A program made the position numbers and the translations under genes. Positions 1 through 5,131 of a DNA stretch of 5,131 nucleotides are shown in pieces; position 1 is the stretch's first letter, and each line of letters starts with the position of its first letter. Below the pieces are notes generated by a model. That model did no database searches. It was not told the origin of the DNA and saw only the letters and a list, made by a program, of their open reading frames with translations. The stretch is from contig CANHPK010000160.1 in NCBI GenBank assembly GCA_947462525.1, positions 1 through 5,131 on the forward strand, written 5' to 3'. Source of the stretch: Roseiflexaceae bacterium (GTDB lineage Bacteria > Chloroflexota > Chloroflexia > Chloroflexales > Roseiflexaceae).

Positions 1-77
1 GCACGTTCAATCAGGTCGGTATCGACCACTGCCGGTTGCAGCTCATCTGCAACCTGTACATCCACGCTGTAGTGCAT
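1..77 (-). CDS. ybeY: Endoribonuclease YbeY, N-terminal fragment (runs off the left edge)
   Basis: Only the first 25 codons are inside the window; they read MHYSVDVQVADELQ and continue to the left edge. This matches the short beta-strand start of YbeY proteins. The zinc-binding HxxxHxxGxxH motif that would prove the family lies outside. YbeY is a metal-dependent RNase involved in 16S rRNA 3'-end maturation and ribosome quality control. The call rests mainly on context: in Bacillus the YqfF/PgpH gene is followed directly by yqfG (ybeY). The ATG shares one base with the TAA stop of pgpH (TAATG). An AAGGA ribosome binding site lies 8 nt upstream, inside the end of pgpH, which supports this start and coupled translation. 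It is the last gene of the minus-strand operon visible here. Confidence 0.8.
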   Translation of the reverse strand, partial: MHYSVDVQVADELQPAVVDTDLIER

Positions 78-2245
78 TAGACGTGTCCTTGTGGCACCAC
101 GACGGGATCGGCGGTGCGCTTCTCTTTGGGCGAATAGTCAATCCGCGGATGATAAATGCCCTTGAGAGTTTTGACAAACGCCTCGTGGACACGCTTTAGC
201 TCTGCAATCGTAATAGGGGTATCGGCCAATTGACCGCTGGCCAATCGGTCTTCGATGATCGAAGCAATCACGGCATCGAACTGGTAGCCGGTGCCATCAC
301 TCGCCGAGACGAGTGCACCGCTCTGGATTTTGGATCGTACCGTCGCTTCGACACTATCTGCCAGCATCAACAACGCATGTTCACGCGTGTAGGGGATCGG
401 TCCGGGGTACGTGTATTCCGCCTCGTCGTAGGCAATCCCTGCAGCAACCGCTTTGTTGACAAACGCACGCACCTGCGAGGTACCGTGATGCGTGCGGATA
501 AATGCAGTAATGACCTCGGGGAGTCCGGCTGCATTCGCCATCACAATGCCATCACGCACATGATCGATGATGATCCGTGCACTCTCGTTGGGGTGTAGTG
601 TATCGTGCAAATTGACGCCATCGTTTTGGTTATCTACGAAAAAATACGGGCGCTTGAGTTTGCCGATATCGTGGAAGTACGACGCAACCCGCAACAATAA
701 GCCATCAGCACCAATCGCCTCGGCCGCACTCTCTGCAAGATTACCGACTGCAATGCTGTGCGCGTATGTCCCCGGTGCCTCGCGCATCAACCGACGAACC
801 AACGGCTCGGCAGGGTGTGCCAGCTCGAGCAACATCAATGGCGTAAGAATCCCAGCCATCCGACCAACCACATTGTAGAGGCCGAGCGCCAGCAACGCCG
901 AAAGCATTGATCCACACGCGCTATACAACAACAGTGGTGCCAAGTCGTTCCACTCGATGGTGACGGCAGTCAACAAGGTAACGCCAATCAGCACCACTGC
1001 ACTCGCCGCAGCGGCACCCAAACCTGCGACCACAAACACACGTGACCGCGTAACATTGCGGATCAACATGCCTGCAACCAGTGCCCCCACCAACGGTGGC
1101 AGACTGTAGACCACGGATCCGTTGGCAATTACCAAGACCATGAGTGCCACATTCATCGTGATGAGATTCGCGGTGCGTATGCCAAATAACGCACTGAAAA
1201 TCATCATCATCATGACAATCGGCGTCGCCAAGATGTATCCTGCGTTCAACCAGGCCAACATACGCGTGCAGACAACCACTGCGATAACCAAAATTGTCAC
1301 CGCGAAGAGTTCACGAGGCTTACGCCCAGTACGCTTTTCGTTGCGCCAGAGGGTATACGACAACAACAAAGCCAGCCCGATGGCAAGCAGAATCTGTCCC
1401 GCGACTTGATTCCAATTGGTGCTACTTTCAAGTAGGCCTGACATGAGCAGCTTTTCGTATTGCACCGCATCCAAGATATCGCCTTTGCTCACAATCGTCT
1501 GGCCCATCTGCAAACTACTCATTTGCAACGGGGTCTCGGCACGGGCTTTTTGGCGGGCAGCAGTGGTAGCTACTTGATCGATGGAAACGTTGATTTTGAG
1601 GAACGGTGTCACAAATCGGGCAATCAACGCCTGCATCGCATCGTCAGTACTTGTCAATGCGCCAATCTGTGCATCAATGGCGAGGGGTACAATTTCGCGG
1701 GTGAGTCGCTCAGCAGTCTGTGAATCAATCCGCTGCGACACTGCACGCACGGCATCGTCGTACACGGCCAAGATCACCCGCGACAACGCATCCCACTCAC
1801 GGTCTTTCAGCTTCATGATTTGGCGGGCCGTGTCGGTCGGCACCAGCGCAACATCCAGCCCATCGTCTAGTGCATCGATTTGTTGTGCCCGGGCAGCGTA
1901 CTCACGGCCGTTTGCCCGAATAGTTGCGATTTCTGCGAGGATTGCTGCCAAGTCTTTGCGTGCGTCGTCCAAGAGGGTTTCGTTGACGACCACAACCTCC
2001 AGCGCGGGCGAGCTGGCTGCGGCATCACGGACCTGGTCTGTCAAGAGTGTGCTCGTGTAGGTGATGGTACGCGGCGCATAGATCGTCATGCTGCTCGGCT
2101 CGCCGATCACGATGCCCTGCACATTCCCTGGTTGGAACGCCAAAACCACCCAATAACAAAGCATCACGCTCACACTCACCAGCCAAAACCAGTGCGGTGC
2201 GAGCCTGTCAATAATGCTCCGAATACGGGTGGTATAGCTACTCAT
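77..2245 (-). CDS. pgpH: 7TM-HD family cyclic-di-AMP phosphodiesterase (PgpH/YqfF)
   Basis: A membrane protein of 722 residues, close to the 710-720 usual for Bacillus YqfF and Listeria PgpH. Characterised members hydrolyse c-di-AMP to pApA on the cytoplasmic side. Visible order: an N-terminal membrane helix (about 19-38), an extracytoplasmic 7TMR-HDED domain (about 40-275), a cluster of about seven hydrophobic helices (about 280-459), then a cytoplasmic HD domain (about 475-700). All expected metal ligands appear: H496 (YAHSIAVGNLAE), H525-D526 (HDIGK), H562, H586-H587 (THHGTS) and D630 (LADSVEA). An active dinuclear-metal enzyme is therefore likely. The start ATG overlaps the yqeY stop as ATGA. 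No clear Shine-Dalgarno sequence precedes it, so translation probably depends on yqeY. The TAA stop overlaps the ybeY start. The family is clear; substrate specificity for c-di-AMP is inferred from characterised homologues. No diadenylate cyclase gene is in the window. Confidence 0.95.
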   Translation of the reverse strand: MSSYTTRIRSIIDRLAPHWFWLVSVSVMLCYWVVLAFQPGNVQGIVIGEPSSMTIYAPRTITYTSTLLTDQVRDAAASSPALEVVVVNETLLDDARKDLAAILAEIATIRANGREYAARAQQIDALDDGLDVALVPTDTARQIMKLKDREWDALSRVILAVYDDAVRAVSQRIDSQTAERLTREIVPLAIDAQIGALTSTDDAMQALIARFVTPFLKINVSIDQVATTAARQKARAETPLQMSSLQMGQTIVSKGDILDAVQYEKLLMSGLLESSTNWNQVAGQILLAIGLALLLSYTLWRNEKRTGRKPRELFAVTILVIAVVVCTRMLAWLNAGYILATPIVMMMMIFSALFGIRTANLITMNVALMVLVIANGSVVYSLPPLVGALVAGMLIRNVTRSRVFVVAGLGAAAASAVVLIGVTLLTAVTIEWNDLAPLLLYSACGSMLSALLALGLYNVVGRMAGILTPLMLLELAHPAEPLVRRLMREAPGTYAHSIAVGNLAESAAEAIGADGLLLRVASYFHDIGKLKRPYFFVDNQNDGVNLHDTLHPNESARIIIDHVRDGIVMANAAGLPEVITAFIRTHHGTSQVRAFVNKAVAAGIAYDEAEYTYPGPIPYTREHALLMLADSVEATVRSKIQSGALVSASDGTGYQFDAVIASIIEDRLASGQLADTPITIAELKRVHEAFVKTLKGIYHPRIDYSPKEKRTADPVVVPQGHV
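86..90 (-). promoter_or_regulatory. Ribosome binding site of ybeY
   Basis: AAGGA on the minus strand (TCCTT on plus), with 8 nt between it and the ybeY ATG at 77-75. It lies within the last codons of pgpH, so ybeY can start independently or by reinitiation after pgpH. It decides the start of the truncated ybeY gene. Confidence 0.65.
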
Positions 2246-2757
2246 GCGCCGAGTGTTTCGCGTACGAGTTGATTCAGCACGCGACCTTCGGCGAGTCCTT
2301 TGTAGCGCTGCATGACGACAGGCATAGCTTTGTTCATATCGGCCACACCCGTCGCGCCGATTTCAGCCAGCAACGCCACGATCTGCGGGCGGAGCTCGTC
2401 GGCGCTCATCATCTTGGGCAAATACTGCTCCAAAATGACTGCCTCGGCCTCTTCGGTAGCAACCAAATCCATGCGATTCCCTTTGCGGAACATCTCTGCT
2501 GCTTCGCGGCGGCGTTTGACTTCCTTGGCGACAATGTCTTGGACCTGTACGTCGCTGAGCACAACGGCTTGTGCCGCTGCCTCGGCTGCTGCCATGTTGG
2601 CCTCGCCGCCTGCTGCGTCATAGGCCTGCTTGACCTGGTTCGACAGCGACGACTTGATCGCACTCATGGCCATCCGCAAGACGTTGACGCGCACGCTGTC
2701 GCGTGCCTTCATTGCTTCCTTCATATCGATTTGGAACTGGTCATACAAATTAGCCAT
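2242..2757 (-). CDS. yqeY: GatB/YqeY domain-containing protein
   Basis: 171 residues; typical YqeY proteins are about 150. The family resembles the tail domain of GatB, the tRNA-dependent amidotransferase subunit, and a tRNA-related role is suspected but unproven. Recognisable blocks: an N-terminal helical segment with LRMAMSAIK (27-35); the central VAKEVKRRREAAEMFRKG (76-93) followed by DLVATEEAEAVILEQYLP (97-114), a family hallmark; and the C-terminal tail-like domain with GATGVADMNKAMPVVM (134-149) and LNQLVRETL (161-169). The extra length comes from an alanine-rich insert at about 41-66. The ATG at 2757 has AGGAG 6 nt upstream. The gene starts 9 bp after gmk ends and its TGA overlaps the pgpH ATG. 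Here it directly precedes pgpH, whereas in Bacillus yqeY follows rpsU and other genes stand between it and yqfF. Function is inferred only at domain level. Confidence 0.92.
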   Translation of the reverse strand: MANLYDQFQIDMKEAMKARDSVRVNVLRMAMSAIKSSLSNQVKQAYDAAGGEANMAAAEAAAQAVVLSDVQVQDIVAKEVKRRREAAEMFRKGNRMDLVATEEAEAVILEQYLPKMMSADELRPQIVALLAEIGATGVADMNKAMPVVMQRYKGLAEGRVLNQLVRETLGA

Positions 2758-2763
2758 TGACTA

Positions 2764-2768
2764 CTCCT
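2764..2768 (-). promoter_or_regulatory. Ribosome binding site of yqeY overlapping the gmk stop
   Basis: AGGAG on the minus strand, 6 nt from the yqeY ATG (2757). It overlaps the TAG stop of gmk (2769-2767), so ribosomes finishing gmk uncover or hand over to the yqeY start. This supports co-transcription and coupling of the two genes. Confidence 0.75.
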
Positions 2769-3402
2769 ATACCGTGACGTGACGCGGTCGGACACGTTGT
2801 TGTTCTGCCATAATAATAGCCCGGATTTGCTGTACTGCGTCGTCGAGGCGTTCTTCGTGATTGAACACCACATAATCAAACGCCGTTACCTGCGCCATTT
2901 CGCGCTCTGCGTGGTGCATGCGCCGTGCAAACTGTTCCGGTGATTCGGTACCCCGACCGGCCAACCGTGCCTTGAGTTCGTCCATGCTACCCGGCGCCAG
3001 AAAGACTTGCACAGCCCCCGGTATGAGTCCTTTGAGGGTGGCCGCTCCCTGCACATCGATCCGCATAATCACATTGCGCTGCGAATCCAACCCCGCCCGG
3101 ATGCTCTGCTTGGGGATGCCCTTGTAATGTCCGTATACTTCAGCCCATTCAACCAGTTCTTGCTGTTCAATGAGCGATTCGAAGCCGGCTTTGTCATAAA
3201 AAAAGTAATCCACGCCATGCTGCTCATTGGGCCGTGGCGGGCGACTCGTCGCCGTGACCACGAAGTGGAAGGCCTCGTCGAGCTCGCGTAGGCGCAGGAG
3301 CAACGCATCTTTGCCTACTCCCGATGGCCCCGAAATAACCACCATCAACGGGTACGCCTGTCCACCCTGCAACAGCGGATTGAGGTCGTTTTCGATCATC
3401 AT
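2767..3402 (-). CDS. gmk: Guanylate kinase, plastid-like type
   Basis: 211 residues. The enzyme transfers phosphate from ATP to GMP (or dGMP), giving GDP in the cytoplasm for GTP, dGTP and (p)ppGpp pools. Visible: P-loop GPSGVGKD (25-32); GMP-binding segment SRPPRPNEQHGVDYFF (53-68) with R54, R57 and Y66; WAEVYGHYKGIPK (86-98); RIDVQGAATL (114-123) with D116; lid RGTESPEQFARRM (150-162); and FDYVVFN (175-181). The reading frame continues upstream to an ATG at 3486, but I chose 3402. A GGAGAGGG ribosome binding site lies 7 nt before it, the extra 28 residues look unlike the family, and the longer form would overlap rqcH. A second ATG follows immediately (3399). Unusual residues are Asp32 right after the P-loop lysine and Ile96 where Ser or Thr commonly contacts guanine. 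First gene of the operon, divergent from rqcH. Confidence 0.95.
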   Translation of the reverse strand: MMIENDLNPLLQGGQAYPLMVVISGPSGVGKDALLLRLRELDEAFHFVVTATSRPPRPNEQHGVDYFFYDKAGFESLIEQQELVEWAEVYGHYKGIPKQSIRAGLDSQRNVIMRIDVQGAATLKGLIPGAVQVFLAPGSMDELKARLAGRGTESPEQFARRMHHAEREMAQVTAFDYVVFNHEERLDDAVQQIRAIIMAEQQRVRPRHVTV

Positions 3403-3409
3403 GTACCAG

Positions 3410-3417
3410 CCCTCTCC
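3410..3417 (-). promoter_or_regulatory. Ribosome binding site deciding the gmk start
   Basis: GGAGAGGG on the minus strand ends 7 nt before the ATG at 3402-3400. It is the strongest purine-rich stretch upstream of gmk and favours this start over the ATG at 3486. Because it lies in the gap, the gmk transcript must start upstream of 3417, that is in the gap or inside the first codons of rqcH. Confidence 0.7.
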
Positions 3418-3448
3418 GACTGCGTTCCCCGTCGCGCCCCATGCGGGG

Positions 3449-3454
3449 TATACT
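3449..3454 (+). promoter_or_regulatory. Candidate -10 element for rqcH, possibly leaderless
   Basis: TATACT matches the bacterial -10 consensus TATAAT at five of six positions. It ends 6 nt before the rqcH ATG (3461), so the expected transcription start falls on or next to the A of the ATG. No Shine-Dalgarno sequence lies between this box and the start codon. The -35 region (about 3425-3431, TTCCCCG) is weak, sharing only its first bases with TTGACA. A promoter for the opposite operon was looked for in the same gap; only weak boxes were seen (for example TAGTAT on minus at 3455-3450). Confidence 0.4.
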
Positions 3455-3460
3455 AGCGCT

Positions 3461-5131
3461 ATGACCATAGACACACTCGCCGTCACCGCAGTATGTGGCG
3501 AACTCCGCGCCTATATCGGCGCCAAAATCCAAGACACCGTGGTCGCGTCACCGCAGAGCATTGCGCTCGAACTCTATCATGAGCGCCGGCGCGTGTGGTT
3601 GCTGCTCTCGGCGCATCCAAAATTGGCCCGCATCGCCATCCATCCCAAAAAAATCCCTCGTGGGGTTGAGCTCGCCACGCCGTTCTTGTTGTTGATGCGC
3701 AAATACCTCGAAGGTGGGCGTATCAGCGCTGTCGAACAACCCGCGCTCGAACGCATCATAATCATTAGTATAGTCAAACCGACCGAACCACGCAACACCG
3801 ACGAAGACGCCCCACCGCCCGATCCGAGCATCCCCGTGAGCTACACCACGGTGCGTTTGATAATCGAACTCATGGATCAGCGCAGCAACATATTCATGGT
3901 CGATGCAAACGACATCGTGATGGAGTGCGTCAAACACGTCAACTCCCAGATGAGCCGCCGCGTCGCCCTACCCCAGCACCCATACGTCATCCCGCCCATC
4001 CCGAGCAAAGCCGATCCGCGTGACGGCGACGCCACACCCCTTGTCGCCGCTCTGACCAGCGAGCACGACCTCGCCAAGGCAATTGTCGCCACATACCGTG
4101 GCGTCTCGCCCCAACTCGCCCGCGAGGCGGCATTTCGCGCAGACAACGATCCCATCGCAGCGGTGCGGGAACTCCATACGCTGTTCACTGCACTGCCCGC
4201 TCCGTGCATCATCTGCGATGAGCACGACCAACCCATCGCATTTGCAGCCTACCCGTTGACACACCGTCCCGGAGCAGTCCCATGTGCGTCCATCAACGAC
4301 GCCATCATGGCCTATGCGTTCGTCCACGAATCACTCGGCGATTACCAGCGCCGCCGCGATATTCTGCGCATCCGGATCGGCGACCATCGCGATCGCATCG
4401 CCCGTGTCCTCGCCAACATGACCCAAGAGATGACCCGGGCCGAACGCATGGAGCTATTGCGTTGGGAAGGCCAGATGATCTACGCCTACATGCACACCAT
4501 CACCCCGCACATGACCGAGTTGGTCATCGATGGCCAGGTCATCACCCTCGAACCGCGCGTCCCACCTTCGCAACAGGCCCAGGATCGCTTCAAGATCTAC
4601 GACAAGGCCAAAGCCGCCCTGGCAGGCCTACCGGAGCGCATCCAAAAGACCACCGAAGAACTCCAAGGCATCGACGAGACCTTGGCTTTTCTCGCCATGG
4701 CTGACTCGTTCGACGCTATCGAATCCGTCGCCCGCGACGCACTCAGCCTCGGTTGGCTCAAATCCAGTGACATCCCACGCCAAGCGCGCGTCAAACCACA
4801 ACCCCCGTTGCGCTTCGCTATCGACGCGGCTACCAGCATCTATGTCGGTCGCAATGCCTTCCAAAACCAACATGTCACCTTTACCATTGGCGAATCGCAC
4901 GACACCTGGCTCCACGCACGCGGCATCCCGGGCGGCCACGTCATCATCAAATCCGGCGGTCGACCCGTGGATCCGGCGGTGCTTCGTCGCGCCGCAGCCC
5001 TGGCCGCGTACTACAGCAGCGCCCGCGACGAGGCTGCCGTCGACATCGATGTCTGTCGCCGCACCGGGGTGCGCCGCATCAAAGGCGGTCCGCCGGGGTT
5101 GGTGAGTTATCACGCCGAGTCGACCATCCGC
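3461..5131 (+). CDS. rqcH: RqcH/NFACT-family ribosome quality-control protein, C-terminus cut by the window edge
   Basis: An open frame of 557 codons reaches the right edge without a stop. Bacillus RqcH is about 570 residues, so only a short tail is probably missing. RqcH binds stalled 50S-peptidyl-tRNA and recruits tRNA-Ala to add a C-terminal alanine tail that marks the nascent chain for degradation. Visible: NFACT-N (about 1-175) starting MTIDTLAVTAVCGELR, with LATPFLLLMRKYLEGG (71-86), LERII (96-100) and ELMDQRSNIFMVD (136-148); a helix-hairpin-helix part with YRGVSPQLAREAAFRAD (212-228); a coiled-coil middle (about 290-435) containing FKIYDKAKAAL (377-387); and NFACT-R with YVGRNAFQNQ (461-470), DTWLHARGIPGGHVII (481-496), AALAAYYSSAR (512-522) and KGGPPGLVSYH (541-551). 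Older annotations call this family fibronectin-binding protein A. An in-frame ATG at 3401 would add 20 residues, but it has no suitably spaced binding site and family N-termini begin as at 3461. Confidence 0.95.
   Translation, partial: MTIDTLAVTAVCGELRAYIGAKIQDTVVASPQSIALELYHERRRVWLLLSAHPKLARIAIHPKKIPRGVELATPFLLLMRKYLEGGRISAVEQPALERIIIISIVKPTEPRNTDEDAPPPDPSIPVSYTTVRLIIELMDQRSNIFMVDANDIVMECVKHVNSQMSRRVALPQHPYVIPPIPSKADPRDGDATPLVAALTSEHDLAKAIVATYRGVSPQLAREAAFRADNDPIAAVRELHTLFTALPAPCIICDEHDQPIAFAAYPLTHRPGAVPCASINDAIMAYAFVHESLGDYQRRRDILRIRIGDHRDRIARVLANMTQEMTRAERMELLRWEGQMIYAYMHTITPHMTELVIDGQVITLEPRVPPSQQAQDRFKIYDKAKAALAGLPERIQKTTEELQGIDETLAFLAMADSFDAIESVARDALSLGWLKSSDIPRQARVKPQPPLRFAIDAATSIYVGRNAFQNQHVTFTIGESHDTWLHARGIPGGHVIIKSGGRPVDPAVLRRAAALAAYYSSARDEAAVDIDVCRRTGVRRIKGGPPGLVSYHAESTIR

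Larger units (their letters stand above)
3403..3460. other. Divergent intergenic region between gmk and rqcH
   Basis: The only non-coding gap in the window, 58 bp. It holds the gmk ribosome binding site (minus), the TATACT candidate box for rqcH (plus), a short inverted repeat CCCC-atgc-GGGG (3437-3448) and a palindrome AGCGCT (3455-3460) just before the rqcH ATG. Both transcription units probably start here or just inside rqcH, so their promoters overlap or lie back to back. No operator of a known regulator was recognised. Confidence 0.6.

Noticed and set aside
1199..1214. ATC/CAT triplet run in pgpH giving four Met in a row (344-349 region)
   Set aside because: It encodes part of a membrane helix and is short; a slippage or phase-variation role is not supported because triplet changes would keep the frame.
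1581..2060. Plus-strand open frame of 159 codons opposite pgpH
   Set aside because: It lies antisense to the conserved PgpH extracytoplasmic domain, its translation is rich in Ser, Ala and Arg with no recognisable motif, and no binding site was seen.
2269..2760. Plus-strand open frame of 163 codons opposite yqeY
   Set aside because: It is an antisense shadow covering nearly the exact length of yqeY, with a Cys/His-rich composition typical of a reverse frame and no family resemblance.
3437..3448. Inverted repeat CCCC-atgc-GGGG as a terminator or operator
   Set aside because: The stem is only 4 bp, there is no T-run on either side, and it sits between divergent starts where no terminator is expected; too short to claim as an operator.
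3401..3460. rqcH start at the upstream in-frame ATG (3401)
   Set aside because: It would overlap the gmk start codon; the nearest GAGG is about 15 nt away, and the 20 added residues are absent from the family, whose N-terminus matches from 3461.
3403..3486. Longer gmk form starting at the ATG at 3486
   Set aside because: The 28 extra residues do not resemble guanylate kinase, the form would overlap the rqcH start, and a good ribosome binding site precedes the ATG at 3402.
4530..5105. Overlapping plus-strand frame (191 codons) and minus-strand frame 4628-5113 within rqcH
   Set aside because: Both lie inside conserved RqcH middle and NFACT-R sequence; stop-free alternate frames are expected in C-rich coding DNA, and neither protein shows a domain.

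Overview
This 5.1 kb window is ordinary, densely coding bacterial chromosome. Five protein genes fill it almost completely, with one 58-bp gap between divergent genes. Protein sequence style (a plastid-type guanylate kinase, a Chloroflexus-like RqcH) and moderately high GC suggest the phylum Chloroflexota, probably class Chloroflexia. This rests on remembered family resemblance, not on a search.

Layout: positions 3402 down to 1 hold a tight minus-strand operon in the order gmk (guanylate kinase), yqeY (GatB/YqeY-domain protein), pgpH (7TM-HD cyclic-di-AMP phosphodiesterase, YqfF family) and ybeY (endoribonuclease; only the first 25 codons are inside). The junctions are a 9-bp gap, a 4-bp ATGA overlap and a 1-bp TAATG overlap, which implies one transcript with translational coupling. 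Positions 3461 to 5131 on the plus strand hold rqcH (NFACT-family ribosome quality-control factor), which runs off the right edge 557 codons in. The rqcH promoter, and probably the operon promoter, lie in or around the 58-bp gap.

The genes share a housekeeping theme: guanine nucleotide supply (Gmk), tRNA or translation-linked function (YqeY), cyclic dinucleotide turnover at the membrane (PgpH), rRNA maturation and ribosome quality control (YbeY), and rescue of stalled 50S subunits by alanine tailing (RqcH). The arrangement combines two neighbourhoods known from Bacillus (yloA/rqcH near gmk; yqeY, then yqfF-yqfG).

I found no mobile element, CRISPR array, RNA gene, repeat family or convincing new system. 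The points most worth checking are a possible leaderless promoter for rqcH, the plastid-like active site of Gmk, an alanine-rich insertion in YqeY, and a Glu in place of Asp in the RqcH DR motif.
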